25,175 nt of DNA. Source: Clostridiales bacterium UBA7001 (GTDB lineage: Bacteria; Bacillota; Clostridia; TANB77; CAG-508). The stretch lies in contig DJXP01000048.1 in the NCBI GenBank assembly GCA_002449785.1, positions 1-25,175 of the forward strand, written 5' to 3'. The notes under the pieces were generated by a model that worked only from the letters and a program-made list of their open reading frames with translations, did not search any database and was not told the DNA's origin. The position numbers and the translations under genes were made by a program. Positions 1 to 8,004 of the stretch are shown piece by piece (positions within the stretch are counted from its first letter, which is position 1; every line of letters starts with the position of its first letter).

Positions 1-1
1 A

Positions 2-370
2 GAAGACAAGAAAAAGAAAGAAGAAATTGAAGTTAGAAATAATGCTGAAAGTTTAGTATATAATAGTCAAAAAACTTTAGATGAATTAGGTGACAAAATT
101 AGTGGTGAAGAAAAAGCTAAAGTTGAAACAGAAATGGAAAATGTTAAAAAAGCATTAGAAGGAAATAATGTAGAAAATATTAAAGAAGCAACAGATAAAT
201 TAACAAAGATTTTCTATGAATTATCTGAAAAACTATATTCAGCTCAAGCTGCTCAAAATGGAGCAAATACAGAAAATGCTGAAGCTACAACAGAAGATTC
301 AGGAGAAGCTAAAGAAGGAACAGTATATGATGCTGATTATAAGGTGGAAGATGATGATAAAAAAGAGTAA
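2..370 (+). CDS. dnaK: Chaperone DnaK (Hsp70), C-terminal end only
   Basis: The reading frame is open from the window edge and ends at TAA (368-370), giving about 122 residues. It is the charged helical lid of Hsp70: it has the alanine-, glutamate- and lysine-rich pattern around NNAESLVY and LDELGDKIS, then an acidic, disordered tail (DADYKVEDDDKKE). DnaK is the ATP-driven cytosolic chaperone whose ATPase is stimulated by DnaJ, encoded next. The ATPase and substrate-binding domains lie outside the window. The dnaK-dnaJ order is standard in Firmicutes. The tail lacks the common EEVD-like ending, as usual for bacterial DnaK. Confidence 0.85.
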   Translation, partial: EDKKKKEEIEVRNNAESLVYNSQKTLDELGDKISGEEKAKVETEMENVKKALEGNNVENIKEATDKLTKIFYELSEKLYSAQAAQNGANTENAEATTEDSGEAKEGTVYDADYKVEDDDKKE

Positions 371-407
371 GCCACCTATCATGAAACTGTAAAAACATAA
401 ATATTAT

Positions 408-437
408 GGCGGAATATTATTAGTTCCGCCAAAATAT
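408..437 (+). terminator. Hairpin terminator after dnaK
   Basis: GGCGGAA (408-414) pairs with TTCCGCC (424-430) around a 9-nt loop, followed by an A/T-rich tract with interrupted Ts. It is one of the few GC-rich stems in the region. The T tract is weak, so it may reduce rather than stop transcription into dnaJ. Confidence 0.55.
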
Positions 438-446
438 TTATTTTAG

Positions 447-529
447 TATAATACGGATTACAAGCGAAGCGGGCACATATTAAAGTCTTAATCGCCAGTC
501 GTACTTTGGAAAAAGCTTTCTAAAAGTAT
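447..529 (+). promoter_or_regulatory. Possible dnaJ promoter and leader
   Basis: A perfect TATAAT lies at 447-452, but only TTCCGC stands at the -35 position, overlapping the dnaK terminator stem. Downstream, GTACTTT (501-507) can pair with AAAGTAT (523-529) around an inner GAAA/TTTC pairing. No CIRCE-like operator (TTAGCACTC-N9-GAGTGCTAA) is visible here. This could be a weak internal promoter with a folded leader; confidence is low. Confidence 0.3.
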
Positions 530-564
530 GTATCATAAGAAAAGCAAAGTAGAAGGAGGAAAAA

Positions 565-1719
565 ATGGCTGAAAAGCGAGATTATTATGAAGTTTTAGGT
601 GTAAATAAAAATGCTACTGATGAAGAATTAAAAAAAGCTTTCAGAAAGCTTGCTAAGAAGTATCATCCAGATGCAAATCCAGATAATAAAGAAGAAGCAG
701 AAAGAAAATTTAAAGAAGTAAATGAAGCATATGAAGTTCTTTCAGATAAACAAAAAAGGCAAATGTATGATCAATTTGGATTTGATGGACCACAAGGCTT
801 TGGCGGTCAAGGAGGAGGTTATTACTCTTATGGCTCTGGATTTGATGGCTTCGGTGGATTTTCAGACTTTGGAGATTTTGGAGATTTAGGAGACATTTTT
901 TCATCCTTTTTTGGTGGAAGTTCGTCAAGAAGCAGAAGTTCAAATGGAGTTAGAAAAGGTGCAGATTTAAAAGTAAACTTGGATATTACTTTTGAAGAAG
1001 CTTATTCTGGTGTAGAAAAAGAAATAAGTATAAATAGAAACGAAAAATGTAAGTCATGTAATGGTTCGGGTGCTAGGAGAGGAACAACGGCAGATAAGTG
1101 CTCTGTATGTAAAGGCACTGGGAAAATAAGGCAAGTTGTAACAACACCTTTTGGACAAATGTCAACTCAAAAGGTATGTACACATTGTGGTGGAAGTGGA
1201 AAAGTAATAAAAGAACCTTGCCCAGATTGCAGAGGAAAAGGAATACTAAAAAAATCTGTTAAATTAAAAGTAAAAATACCTGAAGGAATAGATGAAGGTC
1301 AAACAATTATTTTAAGAGGTGAAGGAGAGCCAGGTACAAATGGTGGACCAAATGGAGATTTATATATAGTAATACATATAAAAAGACATAGTATATATAC
1401 TAGAAAAGCAGAACATGTATTATGTGAAGTACCAATAACATTTACAGGTGCAACTTTAGGAACAGAATTGGAAATACCAATGGTAGATGGAACAAAGGAA
1501 AAATATAGAATACCTGAAGGAACTCAAACAGGAACAAGGTTTACAATTAAAAATAAAGGTTTCAAGAGTGTAAATGCAAATTGGAGAGGCGACTTTATTT
1601 TTACAGTCATTGTTCAAATTCCAAAAAAATTGACAAAAGAGCAAAGAGATATTATAACAGAACTTGCTAAGACTATGAATGAGCAACCACCTATAAAAAG
1701 AAGGGGAATATTTGGTTAG
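565..1719 (+). CDS. dnaJ: Chaperone protein DnaJ (Hsp40)
   Basis: This is a full-length type I J-protein of 384 residues. The N-terminal J domain carries the HPD motif (around residues 34-36, in KYHPDANP) that triggers DnaK ATP hydrolysis. A Gly/Phe-rich linker spans about 75-120. Four zinc-binding repeats follow: CKSCNGSG, CSVCKGTG, CTHCGGSG and CPDCRGKG. The C-terminal beta domains bind unfolded clients. Start ATG 565 is preceded by a strong ribosome site (AAGGAGGA, about 552-559). The gene follows dnaK and acts with it and GrpE in cytosolic folding. It contains several CGG trinucleotides, but none in frame. Confidence 0.98.
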   Translation: MAEKRDYYEVLGVNKNATDEELKKAFRKLAKKYHPDANPDNKEEAERKFKEVNEAYEVLSDKQKRQMYDQFGFDGPQGFGGQGGGYYSYGSGFDGFGGFSDFGDFGDLGDIFSSFFGGSSSRSRSSNGVRKGADLKVNLDITFEEAYSGVEKEISINRNEKCKSCNGSGARRGTTADKCSVCKGTGKIRQVVTTPFGQMSTQKVCTHCGGSGKVIKEPCPDCRGKGILKKSVKLKVKIPEGIDEGQTIILRGEGEPGTNGGPNGDLYIVIHIKRHSIYTRKAEHVLCEVPITFTGATLGTELEIPMVDGTKEKYRIPEGTQTGTRFTIKNKGFKSVNANWRGDFIFTVIVQIPKKLTKEQRDIITELAKTMNEQPPIKRRGIFG

Positions 1720-1723
1720 TTTA

Positions 1724-1752
1724 TTGACAAATGCAACTTTTTATGTTAATAT
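1724..1752 (+). promoter_or_regulatory. Sigma-A promoter of the three-paralog operon
   Basis: TTGACA (1724-1729), a 17-bp spacer and TAATAT (1747-1752) with a TGn extended -10 (TG at 1744-1745) form a near-consensus promoter. Transcription should start near 1759, inside the dnaJ terminator stem. New transcripts would then lack the left part of that stem and escape termination. Confidence 0.75.
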
Positions 1753-1788
1753 ACCTTATGATAATTATTATATCATAAGGTATTTTTT
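1751..1788 (+). terminator. Rho-independent terminator of dnaJ
   Basis: A perfect 13-bp stem (1751-1763 with 1771-1783, starting ATACCTTATG) has a 7-nt loop and is followed by TTTTTT. It lies 31 bp after the dnaJ stop codon. Confidence 0.85.
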
Positions 1789-1819
1789 ATACTATATTTA
1801 ATTAAGGAGATGTTGGAAT

Positions 1820-2464
1820 ATGCAAAGAACAGAAAATAGTTCTGCTAATGATAAAAGTTATTCTAATTCTTTTTGTTATTATATGAAAGAATTAGTTCAA
1901 CCAATAAGTGATTCTACAAATGAACATACATTTTTTGATTCTGGGAAAAATTTTAGAAAATATGGTTTAGGAAATAACATTTCAATTTATTATGCTGTTC
2001 CTTCAAGTGATGAAGGAAGCTCAGAAGATAAACAGATTATTATAACTGATGAACCTCAAATATTTTATGAAGATGGTGAATTAATGAATCCAGGTATAAA
2101 TGGAAATAGGATAGTTGTATATGATTCTAAAAGTGGTAAAGATATTAGTTTTTATCGAAGAGGAGTAAAAGAACCAATTGCAAGATTTTTTTCAGAACCA
2201 GAAATAGAACAAGATACAGAAAAAGATGATGAACTAGTATATCCAGACTGGATTGATGTTCATCAAGATGGTGTTCCTAAAGATAGTTATGTTGGTCCTT
2301 TAGGATATAAATTATTTTCAGATAGACTAATTCAAGCTTATAATAATGGTTGTAATGAAGATAATTTAATGAAATTTATGAACTTTTATAGTGGTGTTAT
2401 AAGTCTTGCTAGAACAAGTAAAGAATTAAATGACAATAATCATGATGCACCTGATTTTGAATAA
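1820..2464 (+). CDS. Uncharacterised protein, paralog 1 of 3
   Basis: I do not recognise this 214-residue protein. It has no signal peptide or membrane segment and is acidic and probably cytosolic. It shares an order of motifs with the next two genes: IIITDEP near residue 74; a beta segment starting NRIVVYD; a (K/N)-(E/K)-P-(I/T)-A-x-F motif (KEPIARF); a W/F-I-x-V motif (WIDV); and a final helix (LMKFMNFYSGV) matching FxxFYxxL in the others. The start is set by AAGGAGA (1804-1810), 9 nt before the ATG. It is the first gene of an operon with its own promoter and a terminator after the third paralog. Confidence 0.75.
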   Translation: MQRTENSSANDKSYSNSFCYYMKELVQPISDSTNEHTFFDSGKNFRKYGLGNNISIYYAVPSSDEGSSEDKQIIITDEPQIFYEDGELMNPGINGNRIVVYDSKSGKDISFYRRGVKEPIARFFSEPEIEQDTEKDDELVYPDWIDVHQDGVPKDSYVGPLGYKLFSDRLIQAYNNGCNEDNLMKFMNFYSGVISLARTSKELNDNNHDAPDFE

Positions 2465-2508
2465 TAGTTTTTATTAATAAAATATAATTAAAAAAGGAGT
2501 TTTTTATA

Positions 2509-3375
2509 ATGAATAATGAGTCTAATTATTTTACAAGTATGGAATCTGAGTTTATTTCTCAAGCAGAAAGACAGTGTGATGATTCTAATATGGCAGGAAT
2601 TTTATATTTAGATGATACTAATAATCCATGGAATGAATTTACACATTTTGTTATTAGAGATGACAATAATCCTATACATATTTATAGAAAAAGAAAAATA
2701 AGAAATGAGAAAACAATAATTACAGACGAAGAAGTAGATGACAGTAATGTTCAAAATGTAAATAGAATTGAGCTAGAGAGTGAAAATGGTAGAAATTCTG
2801 TAATTAAAATATATGCAAAAGATTATAGTAAACCAATTGCTCATTTTAGTCCATTATCTAGTCCATTAAATTCTTTTGATTGGATTAGAGTATCATCTGA
2901 TTTAGATAATAATTCAGGAGAAATTAATAAATTAGATATTCCAACTAATGGTGTTTCTCTTAAAGAATTAAATAATACTATGGGTAGATTTAAAGAAGAT
3001 GGATTAGATGATAGATATAAGGAGTTTACCAATTTTTATGATAGTTTAACAAGAGTTTTAGGAATTGATGTTTTGCTATTATTATCTAGATTGCATGATA
3101 TTCTTGATAATTCAGATATACCACCAGAAGAAAAAGAAAAAGTTACAAGTGGTTTACTTAATAAATTAAATAGTTATGGACTTTCTGGAAACTTAGGAGA
3201 CCCAGATAGTAGATATGTAAGAGTTTTAAATTATTTAAATAGAAATGGAATAAAGGATTTTACGGTTAGACCTTTAAATGCAATAGATGGAGAGCAATTT
3301 TCAATTATTCCTCCAGATGATGATACAGGTTCACATAGTAGCTATTCAGATGATGATTTTGAACCAGAGGTATAA
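2509..3375 (+). CDS. Uncharacterised protein, paralog 2 of 3
   Basis: At 288 residues this is the longest of the three related proteins. The shared core is TIITDEE (about 70), the NRIELESENG strand, SKPIAHF, WIRV and the helix YKEFTNFYDSL. After the core it has about 100 extra residues: a hydrophobic stretch (GIDVLLLLSRL) that looks like an amphipathic helix rather than a membrane anchor, a helical region, and an acidic tail (PDDDTGSHSSYSDDDFEPEV). AAGGAG precedes ATG 2509. It lies 44 bp after paralog 1. Function unknown. Confidence 0.75.
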   Translation: MNNESNYFTSMESEFISQAERQCDDSNMAGILYLDDTNNPWNEFTHFVIRDDNNPIHIYRKRKIRNEKTIITDEEVDDSNVQNVNRIELESENGRNSVIKIYAKDYSKPIAHFSPLSSPLNSFDWIRVSSDLDNNSGEINKLDIPTNGVSLKELNNTMGRFKEDGLDDRYKEFTNFYDSLTRVLGIDVLLLLSRLHDILDNSDIPPEEKEKVTSGLLNKLNSYGLSGNLGDPDSRYVRVLNYLNRNGIKDFTVRPLNAIDGEQFSIIPPDDDTGSHSSYSDDDFEPEV

Positions 3376-3399
3376 TTCTTAATATAGGAGATGTTTGAA

Positions 3400-4014
3400 A
3401 TGGGAGATTATAGAAACTATTTTCAAAAGTATAATGAAGAAATCTTTAATCCTATACGAGATTTATGTACAGAATCACGTAGAATGGGTCAATATTATGT
3501 TTTAGGAAGTAATAATGAACTTGTATTTGTTTATAATAGATTAGGCACTATAATTATATCAGATGAAGATACTTATACTTCTAAAAATACTATAGAATTT
3601 CATGATGATAGTTTTGGAAAAAGAATTCAAACACATTTAAGAAAAAAATATGTTGGATCATATAATAAACCAACAGCAGTTTTTCGCTCTACTTCTGCAA
3701 AAGGTGAGTCGGAAGATTTTATAAGAATTGGAAATTCTGTTCAAGGGGTGAATTTTGAAGATGATAAAGATCCTATTGCTGAGATGATTGAACTTAATAA
3801 ACATGAAAGTTTTGCAAAATTTTATGATAATTTAAAAAGAATAATAGAGATAAATAAAGAACAAAACCAACAAGGTAAAAAAGCTGATGCAAGCACATTA
3901 TCTAAAATAATAGCTAAAAAAGAACAAGAACTTGCAAGCTTAAAAAGCCAATTAGCTAGTTATAAAAATTCAAATAGACAAAATAAAGAATATAATAGTC
4001 CTGAAGAACAGTAA
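3400..4014 (+). CDS. Uncharacterised protein, paralog 3 of 3
   Basis: This 204-residue protein has the same core: TIIISDED, an NTIEFHDDS strand, NKPTAVF, FIRIG and the helix FAKFYDNL. A C-terminal coiled coil follows (about 150-195, rich in Lys, Glu and Gln). An in-frame ATG at 3391 overlaps the ribosome site. ATG 3400 is preferred because TAGGAG (3385-3390) then sits 9 nt away, the same arrangement as upstream of paralog 1. Sixteen bases follow the previous stop before 3391. The three genes share layout but have diverged strongly. Function unknown. Confidence 0.75.
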   Translation: MGDYRNYFQKYNEEIFNPIRDLCTESRRMGQYYVLGSNNELVFVYNRLGTIIISDEDTYTSKNTIEFHDDSFGKRIQTHLRKKYVGSYNKPTAVFRSTSAKGESEDFIRIGNSVQGVNFEDDKDPIAEMIELNKHESFAKFYDNLKRIIEINKEQNQQGKKADASTLSKIIAKKEQELASLKSQLASYKNSNRQNKEYNSPEEQ

Positions 4015-4032
4015 TAACAAGTTAGAAAAGTA

Positions 4033-4075
4033 AAAAGGGGTAATATTAATTATTTAAATTAATATTATCCCTTTT
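4033..4075 (+). terminator. Terminator of the three-paralog operon
   Basis: A 19-bp stem (4033-4051 with 4057-4075, one G-U pair) has a 5-nt loop and ends in TTTT. It starts 18 bp after the stop of paralog 3. The AAAAGGG/CCCTTTT base makes it symmetrical, so it could act in both directions. Confidence 0.75.
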
Positions 4076-4088
4076 ATTGATATTGTTC

Positions 4089-4117
4089 TTGCATATAATA
4101 ATAATTGGTGATAAAAT
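4089..4117 (+). promoter_or_regulatory. Promoter upstream of the patatin-like gene
   Basis: TTGCAT (4089-4094), a 17-bp spacer and TAAAAT (4112-4117) with an extended -10 TG (4109-4110). A TATAAT at 4094-4099 has no well-spaced -35. The predicted start is near 4124, about 60 nt before the patatin start codon. Confidence 0.5.
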
Positions 4118-4182
4118 ACAAACATATATTTGATATTTTTAATTATATTTGTGATTATTTTTTGTAGAAAGAGAAGATTAGT

Positions 4183-5331
4183 ATGAATAATAAAGAATAC
4201 GGATTAGTTTTAGCTGGTGGTGGAATAAAAGGTGCATATCAAGTAGGAGTAGGGAAGGCTCTAAAAGAATTAGGAGTTAATATTACAGCAATTACTGGTG
4301 CTTCAATAGGTTCAATTAATGGCGCATTTATGCTTCAAGATAATTTAGAAGAAATGATAAAAATTTATGAAAATATAACTATTACAGATATAGTAGAAGT
4401 AAATAGTAAAATAGATTCAGAGAAGGATTTATTAAGTATTTCAAATATTAGAAAAGTATTCAAAGAATATGTAGAAAATAAAGGATTAGAAAATACACCA
4501 CTTAAAGAATTACTTACAAATAATTTAGATTTAGATTTAATATATAATTCTAATATAGATTATGGGCTTATTTCATATTCTTTTAAAAATAAAAAACCTA
4601 TACAACTTTTCAAAAAAGATATTCCAAAGGAAAAACTAATAGATTATATCCTTGCCAGTTCGTGTTTTCCAATTTTTAAGTCACAAAAAATTGGGGATAT
4701 TGAACTTGTAGATGGTGGTTTTTTTGATAATGCTCCAATAAATATGTTAATAGATAAAGGTTATAAAAATATTATTGTTGTTGATGTACAAGGAATAGGA
4801 TTTAATAAAAAAACTACAAGCAAAGATATTTATATTAAATTATTATCACCTAGTGAAGATTTAGGAGGACTATTTTATTTTAACCATAAAAACATAAAGA
4901 AAAATATCAAAATAGGTTATTTAGATACAATGAAAGCATTTAGTAAAATGCAGGGAAACTATTTTTATTTTTCGCAAAAAGAATTTAAAAAAATGTTAGA
5001 TTATTTTAATTTGCAAATGATTGAAGGCTTAGAACTTGCCGGAAAAATATATAATATGGATAGATATAAAGTATATAGTTTTAATGAATTCATAAAAGAG
5101 CTTTATGAGAAACATAAAGAAGCTGAGAAAAAGTATAAACTTATTAAAAAGAGTTTTCAAAATAAATCAATTAAAGAAACATTTAAAAACATGCAAAATT
5201 CCGAAATAATACTTTGTTTTGCACTAGATGTTTATATAGGAAGACCAACTGCAAAGAAATTCAAAATATTAGATTCATATGTAAAAGCAGTTGAGGCTTT
5301 ACTAGAATTAGAAAATTATGAGGAGAGCTAA
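4183..5331 (+). CDS. Patatin-like phospholipase
   Basis: The N-terminal half is a patatin domain. The oxyanion-hole motif GGGIKG is at residues 12-17, the nucleophile elbow GASIG has Ser41, and the DGG motif supplies Asp177 of the Ser-Asp dyad. The family hydrolyses acyl esters of phospholipids. No signal peptide is seen, so a cytosolic or membrane-surface role is likely. The 382 residues exceed a minimal patatin domain (about 200-280). The C-terminal 150 or so residues are helical and lysine-rich with no motif I can name. The following unknown gene starts 2 bp after its stop, so they are probably cotranscribed. Confidence 0.9.
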   Translation: MNNKEYGLVLAGGGIKGAYQVGVGKALKELGVNITAITGASIGSINGAFMLQDNLEEMIKIYENITITDIVEVNSKIDSEKDLLSISNIRKVFKEYVENKGLENTPLKELLTNNLDLDLIYNSNIDYGLISYSFKNKKPIQLFKKDIPKEKLIDYILASSCFPIFKSQKIGDIELVDGGFFDNAPINMLIDKGYKNIIVVDVQGIGFNKKTTSKDIYIKLLSPSEDLGGLFYFNHKNIKKNIKIGYLDTMKAFSKMQGNYFYFSQKEFKKMLDYFNLQMIEGLELAGKIYNMDRYKVYSFNEFIKELYEKHKEAEKKYKLIKKSFQNKSIKETFKNMQNSEIILCFALDVYIGRPTAKKFKILDSYVKAVEALLELENYEES

Positions 5332-5333
5332 AA

Positions 5334-5712
5334 ATGGTAAATGAAGATGAACTATTAATAGAGAAAATTAGAAAAACTCCAATTGAGGAAGTAAAAAAAA
5401 GATTGTTAATTGAACTAAAAAGAGGAATTCTTTTAGAAAGACATTTAGCTGAACGGAATATTTATGGAAAATGATTGGTATAGTAATCAGGAAAAAGGTG
5501 AAGAATTAGTTGAAGACGAAAAAGAAGCGTTTGAAATATATAATAAAGCTATTTCTTCAAGTGAAAGCCAAATAAGAAAAATGCTATTAACTGAAATGAA
5601 AAAAAATCAAGCAAGAGAATTCTATCTTAAAGATAAGTCAGATGATACTGCTTTAGTGAAACCCAAACAATGGATATTATATAAACCTGAAGAAAAAGAA
5701 AATGATCGCTAA
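5334..5712 (+). CDS. Unknown 125-aa protein made by +1 frameshift
   Basis: Two short frames together make one gene. The first starts at ATG 5334 with AGGAG (5321-5325) upstream and runs 40 codons to GAA (5451-5453). It then meets CGG (5454-5456) and would end at TGA 5472-5474 after 46 residues. The +1 frame, entered by passing the C and reading GGA (5455-5457), continues through ATA, TTT and ATG 5464 to TAA 5710-5712. The second frame has a TAG at 5446-5448 and no ribosome site of its own, so a single frameshifted product is the simpler reading. The protein is charged and helical (KKRLLIELKRGILLERHLAE, then a Glu/Lys-rich stretch) with a KPKQWILYKPEE tail. I recognise no family. It lies between the lipase gene and recD2. 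Confidence 0.7.
5451..5457 (+). other. +1 frameshift site GAA-CGG-A (unknown gene)
   Basis: 0-frame GAA CGG AAT becomes GAA (C) GGA ATA. GAA cannot re-pair well after a one-base slip (to AAC). This argues that the A-site CGG, not a slippery P-site codon, is the shared determinant of the four sites. Confidence 0.65.
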
Positions 5713-5759
5713 TATAATTTATTTTTACATTAATTGAGAATAAACTTTAGGAGGAAAAT

Positions 5760-7989
5760 TTGGAACTTAAAGGTCAGATTGAAGATTTTATTTATCAAAA
5801 TGAATCAAATAGTTATACAATTGCTGTATTGCAAACTCAGGACTTAGATGAAATTACAGTAGTAGGATATTTACCTTTTATTGCAGTAGGAGATACATTA
5901 AAATTAACTGGGAAAATGGTAGTTCATCAAGAATATGGTGAACAATTTAAAATAGACACTTTTGAAAAATTAATGCCAGAAAGTGCTGAAGCCTTGGAAA
6001 AATATTTAGCAAGTGGAACAATAAAAGGAATAGGACCTGCAACTGCGAGAAAAATTATAGATAAATTTGGGGATGATGCAATAAATGTTTTTAAATTTGA
6101 GCCTATGAGACTTGCTGAAATTAAAGGAATTTCCAAAGACAAAGCATATGACATAAGTGAGGAGTTTAATGAAAAATGGGAAGTATGGCAAATAGTAAGT
6201 TTTTTAGAGCAATTTGGAATAGGTGCAAATAATAGTAAAAAAGTATATGATGCTCTTCGGAGTAAATGCCGTTGAAAAAATAGAAGAAAACCCATATGTT
6301 TTAGTGGATATTGTTTATGGAATTAGTTTTAATAATATAGACAAAATAGCTATGCAAATTGGAATTCCAATGGATAGTGATTATAGAATTAAAAGTGGAA
6401 TAAAATACGCATTGTTAGCTTCAAGTTATAATGGAAATACTTGTGTTAGAAAAGAAAACTTAATTAATTATGTAAGTAGTATTTTAGAAGTTAGTGAAGA
6501 TTTAATTGAAAATAGTTTAATAAATTTAAATGTTACATCAGAGATACATATAGTAGAAGAAACTCTTGATGGAAATGGTGATGTTGTAGAATGGGTGTTT
6601 TTAGAACCATTTTATAAAGCAGAAAAAAATATAGCAGAAAGACTAATAGCTCTTCGAGATTCAAGCAATATAAAACATATTAAAGGATTTGAAAAAGAAA
6701 TTAGAAAAAATGAAGAAAAACTTGGAATAGAACTATCTGAAAAACAATTTGAAGCTATAAAACAAATTAATGATAATAATGTGTGTATAATTACAGGAGG
6801 ACCGGGAACTGGAAAAACAACAATTATAAAATGTGTTATAGATTTATATAAAGAACATAAGAAAAAGGTTGTTTTATGTGCACCTACTGGAAGAGCTGCA
6901 AAAAGAATTACTGAAACAACAGGTGAGGAAGCAAAAACAATACATAGATTATTAGAAATTGGAAAATTTGAAGAGGATAAACTTGGAAGTGTTGATATTG
7001 ATGTGGCTCCAGTAGATGGTGATGTTTTAGTTATAGATGAGATGTCTATGGTAGATGTCTTTTTAATGAATTATTTGGTAAAAGCAATTTACTTAGGCAC
7101 AAAAGTAATATTTGTAGGTGACCCAAACCAACTTCCATCTGTTGGCCCTGGATCAATTTTGAAAGATTTAATTGATTCTAAGCAGTTTGCAACAGTGCAT
7201 TTAGATAAAATATTTAGACAAGCAGCCAAAAGTAAAATTATAGTTAATGCTCATAATGTTAATCAAGGTATTAGTTTTGTTGGGAAAAAAGATTATGCAG
7301 AAGATGCAAATGATGATTTTTTTTATTTAAATGAATTAAATCAAGATAAAATTTTATACCATGTATTATCACTTTGCAAAGATAGATTAAAAAATTATGG
7401 TGATTATGAATTCTTTAAAAATATTCAAGTTTTAACTCCAACTAAAAAAGGAAAATTAGGAACTAAGGAACTTAATAAATCACTTCAACAAGAGCTTAAT
7501 CCAAAAACAGATGAGGCAGAAGAAAAATCTTATGGAGATATTGTTTTTAGAGAAGGCGATAGAGTAATGCAAATTAAAAACAATTATGACATTTTTTGGG
7601 AAAAAGGTTCTAAAGATAATTTAAGAACATATGAAGCAGGAACTGGTGTTTTTAATGGAGAGATTGGTAGAGTTATTAAAATAGATAATAAAGAAAGACA
7701 ACTTGAAATAGAATTTGATGATGGGAAAATTGTGTGGTATGCTTTTTCAGAACTAGACGAACTTGAACATGCTTATGCGATAACTATTCATAAAGCACAA
7801 GGAAGCGAATTTGATGTAGTTGTCTTAGTAATCCCACAAGCATCAAATATGTTACTTACAAGAAATTTATTGTATACTGCTTTAACTCGTGCTAAAAAGC
7901 TTTTAATTGTTATTGGAAATAGAAATTTAATTGATTTTATGGTAAAAAATAGTGAAATTAAAAAAAGAAATACAGGTTTGTTCCATTAG
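5760..7989 (+). CDS. recD2: RecD2 DNA helicase, interrupted by a +1 frameshift
   Basis: This is a RecD2-type superfamily 1B 5'-3' helicase (YrrC-like), acting in DNA repair without RecBC. Start is TTG 5760 behind AGGAGGA (5749-5755). Frame 0 gives 166 codons: an OB-like N-terminus and a helix-hairpin-helix (GTIKGIGPATARKI). It reaches CTT CGG A at 6255-6261 and would stop at TGA 6273-6275. The +1 frame continues to TAG 7987-7989. Joined length is 742 residues, normal for clostridial RecD2. Motifs after the join: Walker A GGPGTGKTT (about 346-354), VIDEMSMVD, FVGDPNQLPSVGPG, and the C-terminal IHKAQGSEFD and LYTALTRAK. The joined KVYDAL-G-VNAVEKI matches the family's KxYxxxG(V)N pattern. All helicase motifs are intact, so decay is unlikely. 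Confidence 0.92.
6255..6261 (+). other. +1 frameshift site CTT-CGG-A (recD2)
   Basis: 0-frame GCT CTT CGG AGT becomes GCT CTT (C) GGA GTA. Gly falls at a normally glycine position before VNAVEKI. CTT is also the P-site codon of the classic prfB +1 shift, but there is no Shine-Dalgarno-like stretch just upstream here. Confidence 0.7.
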
Positions 7990-8004
7990 GGATGGGGAGA
8001 AAAA

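Noticed and set aside
710..943. Antisense frames inside dnaJ, spoIID, recD2, RNase J and HAD genes
   Set aside because: They are shadows of strongly supported genes on the other strand, with no ribosome sites or recognisable motifs.
4077..4099. TTGATA with TATAAT as the patatin promoter
   Set aside because: The spacer is only 11 bp. The TTGCAT/TAAAAT pair with a 17-bp spacer is better.
6236..6242. Miscounted A run causing the recD2 frame break
   Set aside because: Removing one A here would lose the KVYDA match and give KYMMLF. The join at CGG keeps the family pattern and agrees with the other three sites.
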